Source: G963665215 sp963665215
Lineage (GTDB): Bacteria > Chloroflexota > Dehalococcoidia > Lucifugimonadales > CAUZJF01
DNA length: 64,000 bases
Reading direction: 5' to 3'
NCBI GenBank assembly: GCA_963665215.2
Contig: CAXXWW010000008.1
Location: 620,001 to 684,000, forward strand
Below, piece by piece: positions 37,877-47,548 of the stretch. Under the pieces are notes generated by a model, which saw only the letters and a program-made list of their open reading frames with translations, made no database searches and had not been told where the DNA came from. The translations under genes and the position numbers were made by a program. Each line of letters opens with the position of its first letter. Position 1 is the stretch's first letter.

Positions 37877-39310
37877 ATGACGACGACCAAGCTCGGATCC
37901 TCAGATGTCATACAGCTCGCCAAGGATAAGGGGATCAAGATGGTGGACCTGAAGTTCACCGACGTCCCCGGCACCCTTCAGCACTTTTCCATCCCCGTCG
38001 CCCAGATGGACGAGAACTTTTTCGTGGAGGGCAACGGCTTTGACGGATCAAGCATAAGGGGCTTTCAGACCATCGACGAGAGCGACATGATGCTGGTCCC
38101 CGACCCGAGCTCAGCCTTTGTGGACCCCATTCTAAAGGTGCCAACGCTGAGCATCATCTGTGACGTCCGGGACCCGATCTCTGAGGGTCCGTACAACCGG
38201 GACCCACGCTATGTGGCCAGGAAGGCGGAAGCATATCTCAAGGGCACCGGAATCGCGGATGTCAGCTACTGGGGGCCGGAGCTGGAGCACTTCGTCTTCG
38301 ACAACGTTCGCTTCGACCAGAACGAGCACAGCGGCTACTACTTCGTCGACTCTGAGGAGGGCATCTGGAACTCCGGCATAGACAACGGCAGGCCCAATCT
38401 GGGACACCGGCCGCGATATAAGCAGGGGTACTTTCCAACACCGCCCGTGGACTCCCTTCAGGACATACGGTCCGAGATGGCCCTGAAGATGATGGAGTGC
38501 GGCATCGAGATCGAGGTGCACCACCATGAGGTGGCAACCGCCGGTCAGGGCGAGTTCGACATGCGCTATCGGTCGCTGACCAGGATGGCCGACCAGGTAC
38601 TCCTTCAGAAGTACATCGTCAAGAACGTCGCCCGGGCCCATGGCAAGACGGCTACTTTCATGCCCAAGCCCCTCTTCGCCGATAACGGCTCCGGCATGCA
38701 CACCCACCAGAGCCTGTGGAAGAACGGCACAAACCTCTTCTTCGACCCCGAGGGCTACGCCCTGACGAGCGAGATGGCGCTCCACTACATCGGCGGCCTG
38801 TTCAAACACGCTTCGGCACTGCTTGCCTTCTGCGCGCCCACCACCAACTCCTACCGGAGGCTGGTGCCCGGCTTCGAGGCGCCGGTCAACCTGGTCTACT
38901 CTCAGCGCAACCGGAGTGCGGCGGCACGGATACCCGTCTACACCAAAAGTCCCGAGGCCAAGCGTGTGGAATTCCGTCCTCCCGACCCCACCTGCAATCC
39001 CTACCTGGCCTTCTCAGCCATGCTGATGGCCGGTCTGGACGGAGTAGTCAACAGGATAGACCCCGGAGAGCCTCTGGACGTCGATCTGTACGAGCTGTCC
39101 GCCGAGCAGGCCGCTCAGGTGCAGCAGGTGCCCGGCAGCCTGGAGGAGGTCCTGAGCGCCCTTGAGGAGGACCACGAGTTCCTGCTGAAGGGCGATGTGT
39201 TCACCAGGGACCTGATTGAGATCTGGCTGGACTATAAGAGGCGCAATGAGGTAGACGAGGTGCGTCTGCGTCCGCATCCCCACGAGTTCATGCTGTACTA
39301 CGACGCCTAG
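37877..39310 (+). CDS. glnA: glutamine synthetase, class I (beta-like)
   Basis: ATP-dependent ligation of ammonia to glutamate. The 477 residues form the dodecameric class I enzyme. The N-terminal beta-grasp domain is followed by NGFDGSSIRGFQTIDESDM, the metal/ATP segment YWGPELEHFVFD, HHHEVATAGQGEFDM, the signature KPLFADNGSGMHTHQSLWKN, and NRSAAARIPVY with VEFRPPDPTCNPYLAF. A Tyr in DVDLYELSAEQAAQ sits where beta-type enzymes are adenylylated, though the flanking sequence differs from the usual NLYDLP. GGGAG precedes the ATG. It is downstream of an 11-bp operator array. Confidence 0.97.
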   Translation: MTTTKLGSSDVIQLAKDKGIKMVDLKFTDVPGTLQHFSIPVAQMDENFFVEGNGFDGSSIRGFQTIDESDMMLVPDPSSAFVDPILKVPTLSIICDVRDPISEGPYNRDPRYVARKAEAYLKGTGIADVSYWGPELEHFVFDNVRFDQNEHSGYYFVDSEEGIWNSGIDNGRPNLGHRPRYKQGYFPTPPVDSLQDIRSEMALKMMECGIEIEVHHHEVATAGQGEFDMRYRSLTRMADQVLLQKYIVKNVARAHGKTATFMPKPLFADNGSGMHTHQSLWKNGTNLFFDPEGYALTSEMALHYIGGLFKHASALLAFCAPTTNSYRRLVPGFEAPVNLVYSQRNRSAAARIPVYTKSPEAKRVEFRPPDPTCNPYLAFSAMLMAGLDGVVNRIDPGEPLDVDLYELSAEQAAQVQQVPGSLEEVLSALEEDHEFLLKGDVFTRDLIEIWLDYKRRNEVDEVRLRPHPHEFMLYYDA

Positions 39311-39630
39311 CGGGCGGGCCAACCGTTCGTCCAGGGTGTGCCGTCGCCTCCGGACCTATGGGAGCGGCGGCGCTTCCGTCTGAGGGCTCAGACAGTCTGC
39401 GCCGACGGGCCTGGGTAACAGTAGGGGCGGCTTTGCACCAAAAGGTGGAATAGCGGAGGCGTGGTTCGACAGGCTCACCACGAACGGAGCTATAAACAAA
39501 CCGTTCGCCCTGAGCTCGTCGAAGGGCAATTTACACGACCGCGCCACTTCTTGTGCAACGCCAGTGGGGGCTAAACCCCACTTGATTGCCCCAGGCACAG
39601 GTAGACCGACAGAGGTGGGTATCGAATATT
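39311..39630. other. intergenic between the two glnA genes
   Basis: The region carries the palindromic repeat listed separately; otherwise no gene was seen. Confidence 0.5.
39465..39523. repeat. palindromic intergenic repeat
   Basis: The arm TTCGACAGGCTCACCACGAA (39465 onward, 23 bp) pairs imperfectly with 39501-39523, separated by a 13-base loop. The core CCCTGAGCTCGTCGAAGGG is a widespread type of dispersed hairpin; a part of it recurs near 13855. Confidence 0.7.
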
Positions 39631-39659
39631 TTGACACCCATTTCATAAACTGCTATATT
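39631..39659 (+). promoter_or_regulatory. sigma-70-type promoter of second glnA
   Basis: A perfect TTGACA at 39631-39636 and TATATT at 39654-39659 are spaced by 17 bp. Unlike the other glnA, there is no 11-bp operator array, so expression may be constitutive. Confidence 0.8.
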
Positions 39660-39781
39660 CAGTCGACCGCGCGTATCGTCTATCGCGGCAACTTCTCCGC
39701 TTCTCACGGGCGGCTCCGCACCCCAGTCGGCGCCTTTCCAGACATGTCCCAGCCCAGATGTATACTTCACGAGCCGAGGCG

Positions 39782-41140
39782 ATGATAGAAAGAGACCAAG
39801 AGGCAATCGACTACGTTCTCCACAGCGCCAGGGAGAACGACGTCAAGTTCATTCGGCTCTGGTTCACCGATATCCTGGGCAACCTGAAGGGTGTCGCGGT
39901 CACGGTAGAGGAGCTTGAGAGCGCGTTAACGCGGGGCATGGGTTTCGACGGCTCCTCCATCGAGGGGTTCGCGCGCTCAGACGAGAGCGACATGTACGCC
40001 ATGCCGGACCCGACAACCTTCAGCATCCTGCCGTGGCGGCCCCGTACCAACGCAGTCGCCCGCATGTTCTGCGACATCGTAACCCCCAATGGGGAGCCCT
40101 TCAAGGGCGACTCGCGGGCGGTGCTGAGGCGAAACCTGCAGCGCGCGGCCGATCTGGGCTACACTTACTATGTCGCGCCGGAAATCGAGTACTTCTACTT
40201 CGAGAGCTCTCGGAGCACCAACACCCTGGACGAGGGTGGCTATTTTGACCAGGACCCACAGGACATGGCCACCGATCTGCGGCGAGAGACGGTCTTGACC
40301 CTCGAAGAGCTGGGCATCCCGGTAGAGTCCAGCCACCACGAGGTCGCGCCGAGCCAGCACGAGATAAACCTGCGCCACACAGATGCACTAACCATGGCAG
40401 ATACCGTTATGACCTACCGGGTGGTAGTCAAAGACATCGCGATGAAGCACGGATACTACGCCACGTTCATGCCCAAGCCGGTCTACGGTATCAACGGAAG
40501 CGGCATGCACACGCACCAATCGCTGTTCAGGGGAGACAGCAACGCGTTTTACGACCCCGAGGACCCTGACAGGCTGTCCCAGGTGGCACGTTGCTTCATT
40601 GCCGGGCTGCTGCGCCATGCCAGGGAGATTACCTCCGTGACCAACCAGTGGGTCAACTCCTACAAGAGGCTGGTGAAGAGTCCGGTCGATGAGCCGCTCG
40701 GGTACGAAGCCCCCGTCTACGTTTCATGGGCGATGGTCAACCGGTCGGACCTCGTCCGAGTGCCCGCCTTCAAGTCCGGGCGGGAAGCGTCCCGCCGCAT
40801 CGAGTACAGGGCCCCCGACCCGGCGTGCAATCCCTATCTCGCATTCAGCGTCATGCTGGCCGCGGGCCTCGAGGGCATCGAAAACGAGTACCCCCTGCCC
40901 CCACCCGCCGAGTCGAACGTTAACGTGATGACCGATGACGAGCGAGGGGTCATGGGGGTCGAGTCCCTTCCGACCAGCCTCTGGGAGGCGATCCAGATCA
41001 CCGAGTCCAGCCGGCTGGTGTCCGATGCGCTTGGCGAGCACGTCCTCAGCACATTCATCCAGAACAAGAAGATCGAGTGGGAGGAGTACCGGACCCAGGT
41101 GACGGACTACGAGATAGAGCGGTACCTGCCCACCCTTTAG
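39782..41140 (+). CDS. glnA: glutamine synthetase, class I (alpha-like)
   Basis: A second class I glutamine synthetase, 452 residues, clearly different from the first. Motifs are RGMGFDGSSIEGFARSDESD, YYVAPEIEYFYFES, SSHHEVAPSQHEINLRHTDA, KPVYGINGSGMHTHQSLFRG, NSYKRLVKSPVDEPLGYEAP and IEYRAPDPACNPYLAFSVM. It lacks the insertion and the Tyr segment of adenylylated enzymes, as in the alpha subgroup, which is usually controlled by feedback. ATG 39782 gives the normal N-terminus; ATG 39758 is also in frame. Confidence 0.95.
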   Translation: MIERDQEAIDYVLHSARENDVKFIRLWFTDILGNLKGVAVTVEELESALTRGMGFDGSSIEGFARSDESDMYAMPDPTTFSILPWRPRTNAVARMFCDIVTPNGEPFKGDSRAVLRRNLQRAADLGYTYYVAPEIEYFYFESSRSTNTLDEGGYFDQDPQDMATDLRRETVLTLEELGIPVESSHHEVAPSQHEINLRHTDALTMADTVMTYRVVVKDIAMKHGYYATFMPKPVYGINGSGMHTHQSLFRGDSNAFYDPEDPDRLSQVARCFIAGLLRHAREITSVTNQWVNSYKRLVKSPVDEPLGYEAPVYVSWAMVNRSDLVRVPAFKSGREASRRIEYRAPDPACNPYLAFSVMLAAGLEGIENEYPLPPPAESNVNVMTDDERGVMGVESLPTSLWEAIQITESSRLVSDALGEHVLSTFIQNKKIEWEEYRTQVTDYEIERYLPTL

Positions 41141-41270
41141 GGCGCCGGGGCAATCAGGTGAAGACCGCATGCAGGAAGGGTTGCTTGTTAGAACGGGCGC
41201 AACGAACGTCGTCGACGCGGTACCGGGCACATTTTAGTCTTCTCCAGGATGGGGGAGTCCCAACGAGCAC

Positions 41271-44200
41271 GTGATGGCCAGTCCATATACAATCCCAGAC
41301 CTTCCGAAGCCCACCAAGCAAGGGCTGTACGATCCGCAGTTCGAGTACGAAGCCTGCGGCGTGGGCATGGTCGCCAACATCAAGGGCGTCAAGACCCACA
41401 CCATAGTCTCCCTGGGCCTCGAGGCGCTCATCAATCTGGGACACCGGGGGGCCACCGGCGCCGATCCCGAGACCGGTGACGGCGCGGGCATTCTCATACA
41501 GATGCCCCACGGCTTTTTCGCCAGGGAGTGCGCCACTCTCGGGATAGCCCTGCCCGGCCACGGCGACTACGGCGTGGGGATGGTGTTCCTCCCGCCTGAC
41601 GCCAAGCAGCGCGCGGCGTGCGAGGCCACGATCGAGCGGGTCGTAGCGGAGGAAGGGCAGGAATTCCTCGGCTGGAGGGAAGTTCCCGTGTCGCCCGACG
41701 CCATCGGTACGCTGGCGGCCAGGGTGGGTCCCTCAATCCGGCAGTTCTTCGTAGGTCAGGCCCCAGACAAGGGGGACAGAATACCCCTGGAGCTGAGGCT
41801 GTACATCATCAGGAAGCAGCTCGAAAAGGCCGTGGCCGCCCTGGGAATAGCCGACGGCGACAGCTTCTATATTTGCAGCCTCTCGTCCAACCGGATCGTA
41901 TACAAGGGCCTGATAATGGCCCACCAACTCGAGCGCTTCTACCATGATCTGAACGACGAATCGATGGTGACCTCATTTGCCCTGGTCCATTCCAGGTTTA
42001 GCACCAACACGCTGGGCTCGTGGAAGCTGGCGCACCCGTACCGCTTCGTCATCCACAACGGCGAGATCAACACGCTTCGGGGCAACATCAACTGGATGGC
42101 GGCCCGCGAGGCTATGCTGTCATCCCCGTTGCTGGGGGACGAGCTAAAAAAGCTACTGCCCGTCATCACGCCCGGCCAGAGCGACACCGCGAGCTTTGAC
42201 AACGTCCTGGAGCTGCTCCTGGCCACGGGCCGCTCGCTGCCCCACGCCATGGTGATGCAAATCCCGGAGGCGTGGGCCGACCACATCCCCATGGACCAGG
42301 CCAAAAGGGACTTCTATGAGTACCACTCCTCGCTGATGGAGCCCTGGGACGGCCCCGCTCTGATAATCGGCACCGACGGCACCAGGGTGTGCGCCATCCT
42401 GGACCGCAACGGCCTTCGCCCGTGCCGCTACCTCGTTACGTCCGACGACCTGCTGGTCATGGCGTCCGAGACGGGCGTCATCGACATACCCGCGGAGAAG
42501 GTGCTCTACAAGTGGCGGATTCAGCCCGGGCGGATGTTCCTGCTGGACACCGAGGAAGGCCGCATCATCGACGATACCGAGGTCAAGGCCGGGCTTTCCA
42601 GCCAAAAGCCCTACGGTGACTGGTTGAGAGGCAAAAGGGTGACGATGGCCGCGTTGCCGGAGCCCTCCCACGTGAACGGGCCCGAGTTTGACACCTTGCC
42701 GGCGAGGCAGAGCGCCTTCGGCTACACACAGGAAGACCTGCGCATGATCATGGGGCCGATGGCCGAAACAGGTGTGGAGCCGGTGGGCTCCATGGGCAAC
42801 GACACCCCATTGGCTGTCCTGTCTGACCAGTGCCCCCTGCTGTTCGGCTACTTCAAGCAGCTTTTCGCCCAGGTGAGCAACCCACCCCTGGACGCGATAC
42901 GCGAGGAGCTGGTGACCTCGGTGGAGACGTTTATAGGAGCCGAGGGTAACCTGTTCGAGGAAACGCCCGAGCAGTGCCACCAGCTCAAGGTCGTCGAGCC
43001 CATCCTGACGAACCACGACCTGGAGAAGATACGGGGCGTAAGCGAGGGCCGCCTAAAGGCCAAGACACTTCGGACCCTGTTCAGACCGGAGGAAGGCCCC
43101 GGCGCGCTGAAGCGGTCGTTGGAGAGCCTCTGTAGCCAGGCATCCGAGGCCGTACGCGACGGTTACGCCATCCTGGTTCTCTCGGACAGGGGGGTAGACC
43201 GGGAGCACGCCCCCATCCCAAGCCTCCTGGCGACGGCGGGCGTCCATCACCACCTGATCAAGGAAGGGGTCCGGACCAGGGTCGGGCTCGTGGTGGAGTC
43301 GGGCGAGCCCAGGGAGGTCCCGCACTTCGCCCTGCTCTTCGGATACGGCGCGGGTGCCGTGAACGCGTATCTGGCCCTGGAGACCCTCTCCCAGCTGGTG
43401 GACCAGGGCCTGCTCCCCACCATAGGCTACGAGACAGCCGAGAAGAACTTCATCAAGGCAACTCACAAGGGCGTGGTCAAGGTCATGTCCAAGATGGGCA
43501 TCTCCACGCTTCAGAGCTACCGGGGAGCGCAGATCTTCGAGGCCGTGGGACTGAACCAGGAGTTCATCGACGAGTACTTTACGTGGACTCCCTCTCGGAT
43601 AGGCGGCATCGGTCTGGACGAGATAGAGGAGGAGTCGCGGTCGCGACACGCCCTCGCGTTCCTGGACCCTAGCATCGACGGCGACCTGGACCTGAGCCGC
43701 GGAGGCCACTACCAGTGGAGGAATGACGGCGAGTACCATATGTGGAACCCCGACGCCATCAGCAAGCTCCAGCACGCCGCCAGCGCCAACGACGCCGGGT
43801 CCTTCGAAGAGTTCGCCGACATGGCCGACTCCCATGACAGGAGACTGTGCACCATAAGGGGGCTGCTGCAGTTCAAAGAGCTGGACGAGTCGATACCCAT
43901 CGAGGAGGTGGAGAGCGCACGGGAGATCGTGAAGCGGTTCGCCACGGGGGCCGCCTCCCTGGGCTCCATCAGCCGCGAGGCCCACGAGACCATGGCGATC
44001 GCAATGAACCGGATCGGCGCCAGAAGCAACACGGGCGAGGGCGGAGAGGACTACCATCGCTACCTGCCCGGCCCCAACGGGGAATCGCGGAACAGCGCAG
44101 TCAAGCAGGTGGCGTCGGGCCGGTTCGGCGTTACGATCAGCTATCTCGCCAGCGCCAGCGACCTGCAGATAAAGATGGCCCAGGGCTCCAAGCCGGGCGA

Positions 44201-45860
44201 GGGCGGCCAGCTCCCCGGGCGCAAGGTGGATGAGTACATAGGGTGGGTCCGCAGCTCGACGCCCGGCGTGGAGCTGATCTCTCCGCCGCCTCACCACGAC
44301 ATCTACTCAATCGAGGACCTCGCCCAGCTGATCCACGACCTCAAGAACTCCAACCCCGAGGCCCGGATCCACGTCAAGCTGGTCGCGGAGATGGGCGTTG
44401 GCACCATAGCCGCCGGCGTAGCAAAGGGGCACGGCGACGTTGTACTGATCAGCGGGGACGGCGGCGGCACCGGGGCATCACCGGAGTCGTCCATCAAGCA
44501 CGCCGGGCTGCCCTGGGAGCTGGGGGTAGCCGAGACCCAGCAGGTCCTCGTGATGAACGACCTGCGGGGCCGCATCGTCGTCCAGACAGACGGACAGCTC
44601 AAGACGGGTCGCGACGTCGCCATCGCATGCCTGCTGGGAGCGGAGGAGTTTGGCCTCGCCACGGCGCCACTCATTGTGCTGGGCTGCATCATGCTGCGGA
44701 AGTGCCATCTCAACACCTGCTCGGTTGGGATCGCTACCCAGGACCCGGAGCTGAGAAAGAAGTTCGCCGGCAGGCCCGAGCACCTGATCAACTACTTCTT
44801 CTTCGTGGCCGAGCAGCTCCGCAAGATCATGGCCGAGCTGGGATTCCGTACCGTCAACGAAATGGTCGGACGGGTGGACAAGCTCGACACCCGCGGCGCG
44901 GTCGATCACTGGAAGGCGAATGGCCTGGACTTTTCAGGGCTGCTGCACATGCCCGAGGTGCCGGAGGGCGTGGCGACCCATCACTGCCAGGAGCAGGACC
45001 ACGGACTGGGGAAGGCGCTGGACCACCGGCTGATTGAGAGCAGCCAGGGCCCGCTCGAGAGCAAGACCCCGGTCCGGATAGAGGTGCCCATACGCAACTC
45101 CAATCGAGCCGTCGGCGCGATGCTGAGCTCCCAGGTGGCGAAGCGGTACGCCGAGGAGGGCTTGCCGGAGGACACAGTCCAGATCAACTTCAAGGGCTCC
45201 GCGGGGCAGAGCTTCGCGGCGTTCCTGGCGAAGGGCATCTCCATGAACCTGGAGGGAGACGCCAACGATTATTTCTGCAAAGGACTGTCCGGGGGTAGGG
45301 TGGTAGTCACGCCACCACGCAGCTCCAGGTTCGTCCCGGAGGAGAACATCATCGTCGGCAACGTGGCCCTTTACGGCGCCACCGGAGGTCGGGTTTTCAT
45401 AAGGGGAATCGCGGGGGAGCGCTTCGCTGTGCGCAACAGCGGCGCCGAGGCGGTGGTGGAGGGAGTGGGAGACCACGGCTGCGAGTACATGACCCGTGGC
45501 AGCGTGGTCGTTCTGGGCCCGACCGGGCGCAACTTCGCGGCGGGAATGAGCGGCGGCGAGGCCTACGTTCTGGACGAGTCGGGCCGCTTCGGGAGCCTCT
45601 GCAACATGGAGATGGTCGACCTGGAGGAGGTCGAGGCCCCAGGTGACCAGGAGGCCCTGCGCCGGATGCTGGGGGAGCATCACCGCCGCACCGGCAGCGC
45701 CAACGCCGAGCGGATTCTCGCCGCCTGGGACCAGATGCTTCCCCTTTTCGTCAAGGTGATGCCCCGCGACTTGAAAAGGGTGCTGGCCGAGCGGGTGCAG
45801 AGAGAGCAGCAGGATTCTCGTGGAGCTACTTCGGAGTTGGAAGGCGTCCACGATGGGTAA
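41271..45860 (+). CDS. gltB: glutamate synthase, large subunit
   Basis: With GltD, this flavo-iron-sulfur protein makes two glutamates from glutamine and 2-oxoglutarate. The 1,529 residues show the N-terminal glutaminase, whose nucleophile Cys is in EYEACGVGMVANIKGV after a propeptide of about 32 residues. Next come a central domain and the FMN-binding synthase barrel with SLGSISREAHETMAIAMNRI, HVKLVAEMGVGTIAAGVAKG, and the 3Fe-4S cysteines in LGCIMLRKCHLNTCSVGIAT. The C-terminal beta-helix is rich in Gly (GGRVVVTPP...GMSGGEAYVLDESG). GTG 41271 or ATG 41274 start. It overlaps gltD by 8 bases. Confidence 0.98.
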   Translation: MMASPYTIPDLPKPTKQGLYDPQFEYEACGVGMVANIKGVKTHTIVSLGLEALINLGHRGATGADPETGDGAGILIQMPHGFFARECATLGIALPGHGDYGVGMVFLPPDAKQRAACEATIERVVAEEGQEFLGWREVPVSPDAIGTLAARVGPSIRQFFVGQAPDKGDRIPLELRLYIIRKQLEKAVAALGIADGDSFYICSLSSNRIVYKGLIMAHQLERFYHDLNDESMVTSFALVHSRFSTNTLGSWKLAHPYRFVIHNGEINTLRGNINWMAAREAMLSSPLLGDELKKLLPVITPGQSDTASFDNVLELLLATGRSLPHAMVMQIPEAWADHIPMDQAKRDFYEYHSSLMEPWDGPALIIGTDGTRVCAILDRNGLRPCRYLVTSDDLLVMASETGVIDIPAEKVLYKWRIQPGRMFLLDTEEGRIIDDTEVKAGLSSQKPYGDWLRGKRVTMAALPEPSHVNGPEFDTLPARQSAFGYTQEDLRMIMGPMAETGVEPVGSMGNDTPLAVLSDQCPLLFGYFKQLFAQVSNPPLDAIREELVTSVETFIGAEGNLFEETPEQCHQLKVVEPILTNHDLEKIRGVSEGRLKAKTLRTLFRPEEGPGALKRSLESLCSQASEAVRDGYAILVLSDRGVDREHAPIPSLLATAGVHHHLIKEGVRTRVGLVVESGEPREVPHFALLFGYGAGAVNAYLALETLSQLVDQGLLPTIGYETAEKNFIKATHKGVVKVMSKMGISTLQSYRGAQIFEAVGLNQEFIDEYFTWTPSRIGGIGLDEIEEESRSRHALAFLDPSIDGDLDLSRGGHYQWRNDGEYHMWNPDAISKLQHAASANDAGSFEEFADMADSHDRRLCTIRGLLQFKELDESIPIEEVESAREIVKRFATGAASLGSISREAHETMAIAMNRIGARSNTGEGGEDYHRYLPGPNGESRNSAVKQVASGRFGVTISYLASASDLQIKMAQGSKPGEGGQLPGRKVDEYIGWVRSSTPGVELISPPPHHDIYSIEDLAQLIHDLKNSNPEARIHVKLVAEMGVGTIAAGVAKGHGDVVLISGDGGGTGASPESSIKHAGLPWELGVAETQQVLVMNDLRGRIVVQTDGQLKTGRDVAIACLLGAEEFGLATAPLIVLGCIMLRKCHLNTCSVGIATQDPELRKKFAGRPEHLINYFFFVAEQLRKIMAELGFRTVNEMVGRVDKLDTRGAVDHWKANGLDFSGLLHMPEVPEGVATHHCQEQDHGLGKALDHRLIESSQGPLESKTPVRIEVPIRNSNRAVGAMLSSQVAKRYAEEGLPEDTVQINFKGSAGQSFAAFLAKGISMNLEGDANDYFCKGLSGGRVVVTPPRSSRFVPEENIIVGNVALYGATGGRVFIRGIAGERFAVRNSGAEAVVEGVGDHGCEYMTRGSVVVLGPTGRNFAAGMSGGEAYVLDESGRFGSLCNMEMVDLEEVEAPGDQEALRRMLGEHHRRTGSANAERILAAWDQMLPLFVKVMPRDLKRVLAERVQREQQDSRGATSELEGVHDG

Positions 45861-47310
45861 GGTTACAGGGTTCACGGAGTTCGGGCGAAAGCCCCCGCCG
45901 CGCCGCCCCGCCCACGAGCGTGTCCACGACTTCCAGGAGTTTTACACCAGCTGGGGCGAGCAGGAGGCGCGCGACCAGGGCGCCCGGTGCATGAACTGCT
46001 CCGTGCCCTTCTGCCATCAAGGCTGCCCCCTGGGAAACTTGATCCCGGACTGGAACGACCTGGTTTACCGTGGCCAGTGGCAGAAGGCGCTGGCCGCCCT
46101 CCACTCCACCAACAACTTCCCCGAGTTTACCGGCAGGATCTGTCCAGCGCCCTGCGAGGCCTCCTGCGTCCTCAACATCAATCAGGACCCCGTCACGATC
46201 GAGTACATCGAAAAGGCCATTGCCGATCGCGGCTGGGAGGAAGGCTGGATCGTTCCCAAGCCTCCCAAGAGACGCACGGGCAAGAAAGTGGCGATAGTCG
46301 GGTCCGGCCCATCGGGCCTTTCTGCCGCCCAGCAGCTGAACCGATTCGGCCACTGGGTTACTGTGTTCGAGCGCGACGCGTACGTGGGAGGGCTGCTGCG
46401 ACTGGGCATCCCCGACTTCAAGCTGGAGAAGCATGTGGTCCAGCGCCGCGTGGACCAGATGGAGCAAGAGGGAGTGGTCTTCAAGACAGGCGCGCACATA
46501 GGCGTCAACTATCCGACCGCAGACCTGGTCGAGAGTTTTGACGCGGTGTGCCTGACGGCGGGCGCCACCCACCCCAGGGACCTGTCGGTCCCCGGCCGAG
46601 AGCTGAACGGGGTCCACCTGGCCATGGAATACCTCACTCAGCAAAACAGGGTGATCGCCGGTGAGCAGATCGACCCGGCGGAGCGTATCGTGGCGGAGGG
46701 CAAGCGCGTCACAATCCTGGGTGGTGGGGACACCGGGGCCGACTGCCTCGGCACAGCACACCGACAGGGGGCTGAGGTCGTTTACCAGTACGAGCTGTTG
46801 CCCGAGCCTCCCATGGAGAGGGGGGCCGAAAATCCCTGGCCACAGTGGCCAATGGTCCTCAGGTCGTCGGCGTCCCACGAGGAGGGCGGGATTCGGGACT
46901 ACAACATCCTGACCAAGAGGCTCTCGGGCAGCGTCGGCCACGTCGAAAGGCTTCATGCCGTTCGCATCGAGTGGGGGCCACCGGACTCTTCCGGCCGTCC
47001 CGCGATGCATGAGGTACCGGGGAGCGAGTTCGAGATCAAGACGGACCTGGTGCTCCTGGCCATGGGATTCCTGCATGCAGAGCACGACGGGATGATTGCA
47101 GAGCTGGGCCTGGAGCTGGACGCGCGGGGAAACGTCAAGACCGACGAAAGCAAGATGACCAGCATCCCCGGCATCTTCGCAGCCGGCGACATCTCTCGAG
47201 GCCAGTCGCTGGTGGTGTGGGCGATGGCCGAGGGCCGCGATGCGGCCCGGGGAGTCGACCGGCATCTGACGGCTGAGACAAGGCTGCCGCGGGTGCTGTC
47301 GACGGCGTGA
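45853..47310 (+). CDS. gltD: glutamate synthase, small subunit
   Basis: NADPH-dependent electron-input subunit of glutamate synthase, 485 residues. Cysteine clusters for 4Fe-4S centres are at the N-terminus (ARCMNCSVPFCHQGCPLGN and FTGRICPAPCEASCVLNIN). The FAD-binding KKVAIVGSGPSGLSAAQQLN and NADPH-binding VTILGGGDTGADCLGTAHRQ Rossmann motifs follow. The C-terminal GIFAAGDISRGQSLVVWAM is the FAD-capping end. Start ATG 45853 lies inside the last codons of gltB, so translation is coupled. Confidence 0.98.
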   Translation: MGKVTGFTEFGRKPPPRRPAHERVHDFQEFYTSWGEQEARDQGARCMNCSVPFCHQGCPLGNLIPDWNDLVYRGQWQKALAALHSTNNFPEFTGRICPAPCEASCVLNINQDPVTIEYIEKAIADRGWEEGWIVPKPPKRRTGKKVAIVGSGPSGLSAAQQLNRFGHWVTVFERDAYVGGLLRLGIPDFKLEKHVVQRRVDQMEQEGVVFKTGAHIGVNYPTADLVESFDAVCLTAGATHPRDLSVPGRELNGVHLAMEYLTQQNRVIAGEQIDPAERIVAEGKRVTILGGGDTGADCLGTAHRQGAEVVYQYELLPEPPMERGAENPWPQWPMVLRSSASHEEGGIRDYNILTKRLSGSVGHVERLHAVRIEWGPPDSSGRPAMHEVPGSEFEIKTDLVLLAMGFLHAEHDGMIAELGLELDARGNVKTDESKMTSIPGIFAAGDISRGQSLVVWAMAEGRDAARGVDRHLTAETRLPRVLSTA

Positions 47311-47548
47311 GCGGGCTATTGAGGCCGCCGTCGGTACCCTGGTTCCGGCGAGAGAGAATCTCAACGAAGTGCGAACCCTCCACCTCCGGGCCAAGGGGCA
47401 CGCATCTTCACCAGGGGCAACCACTCGCTCACTATGAGGGGCGCTAGGGCGAACCCCCCGGCCTTCATCGCAGGTCTCTGCTACAACTCGTAGCGGAACG
47501 GCGTGGAGCGGCGTTGGCACGGTCCAGCCACCATAATAGGAGGAAACA

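Noticed and set aside
45826..47520. 564-residue minus-strand frame opposite gltD
   Set aside because: It is the reverse-strand shadow of gltD, whose motifs are complete on the plus strand.
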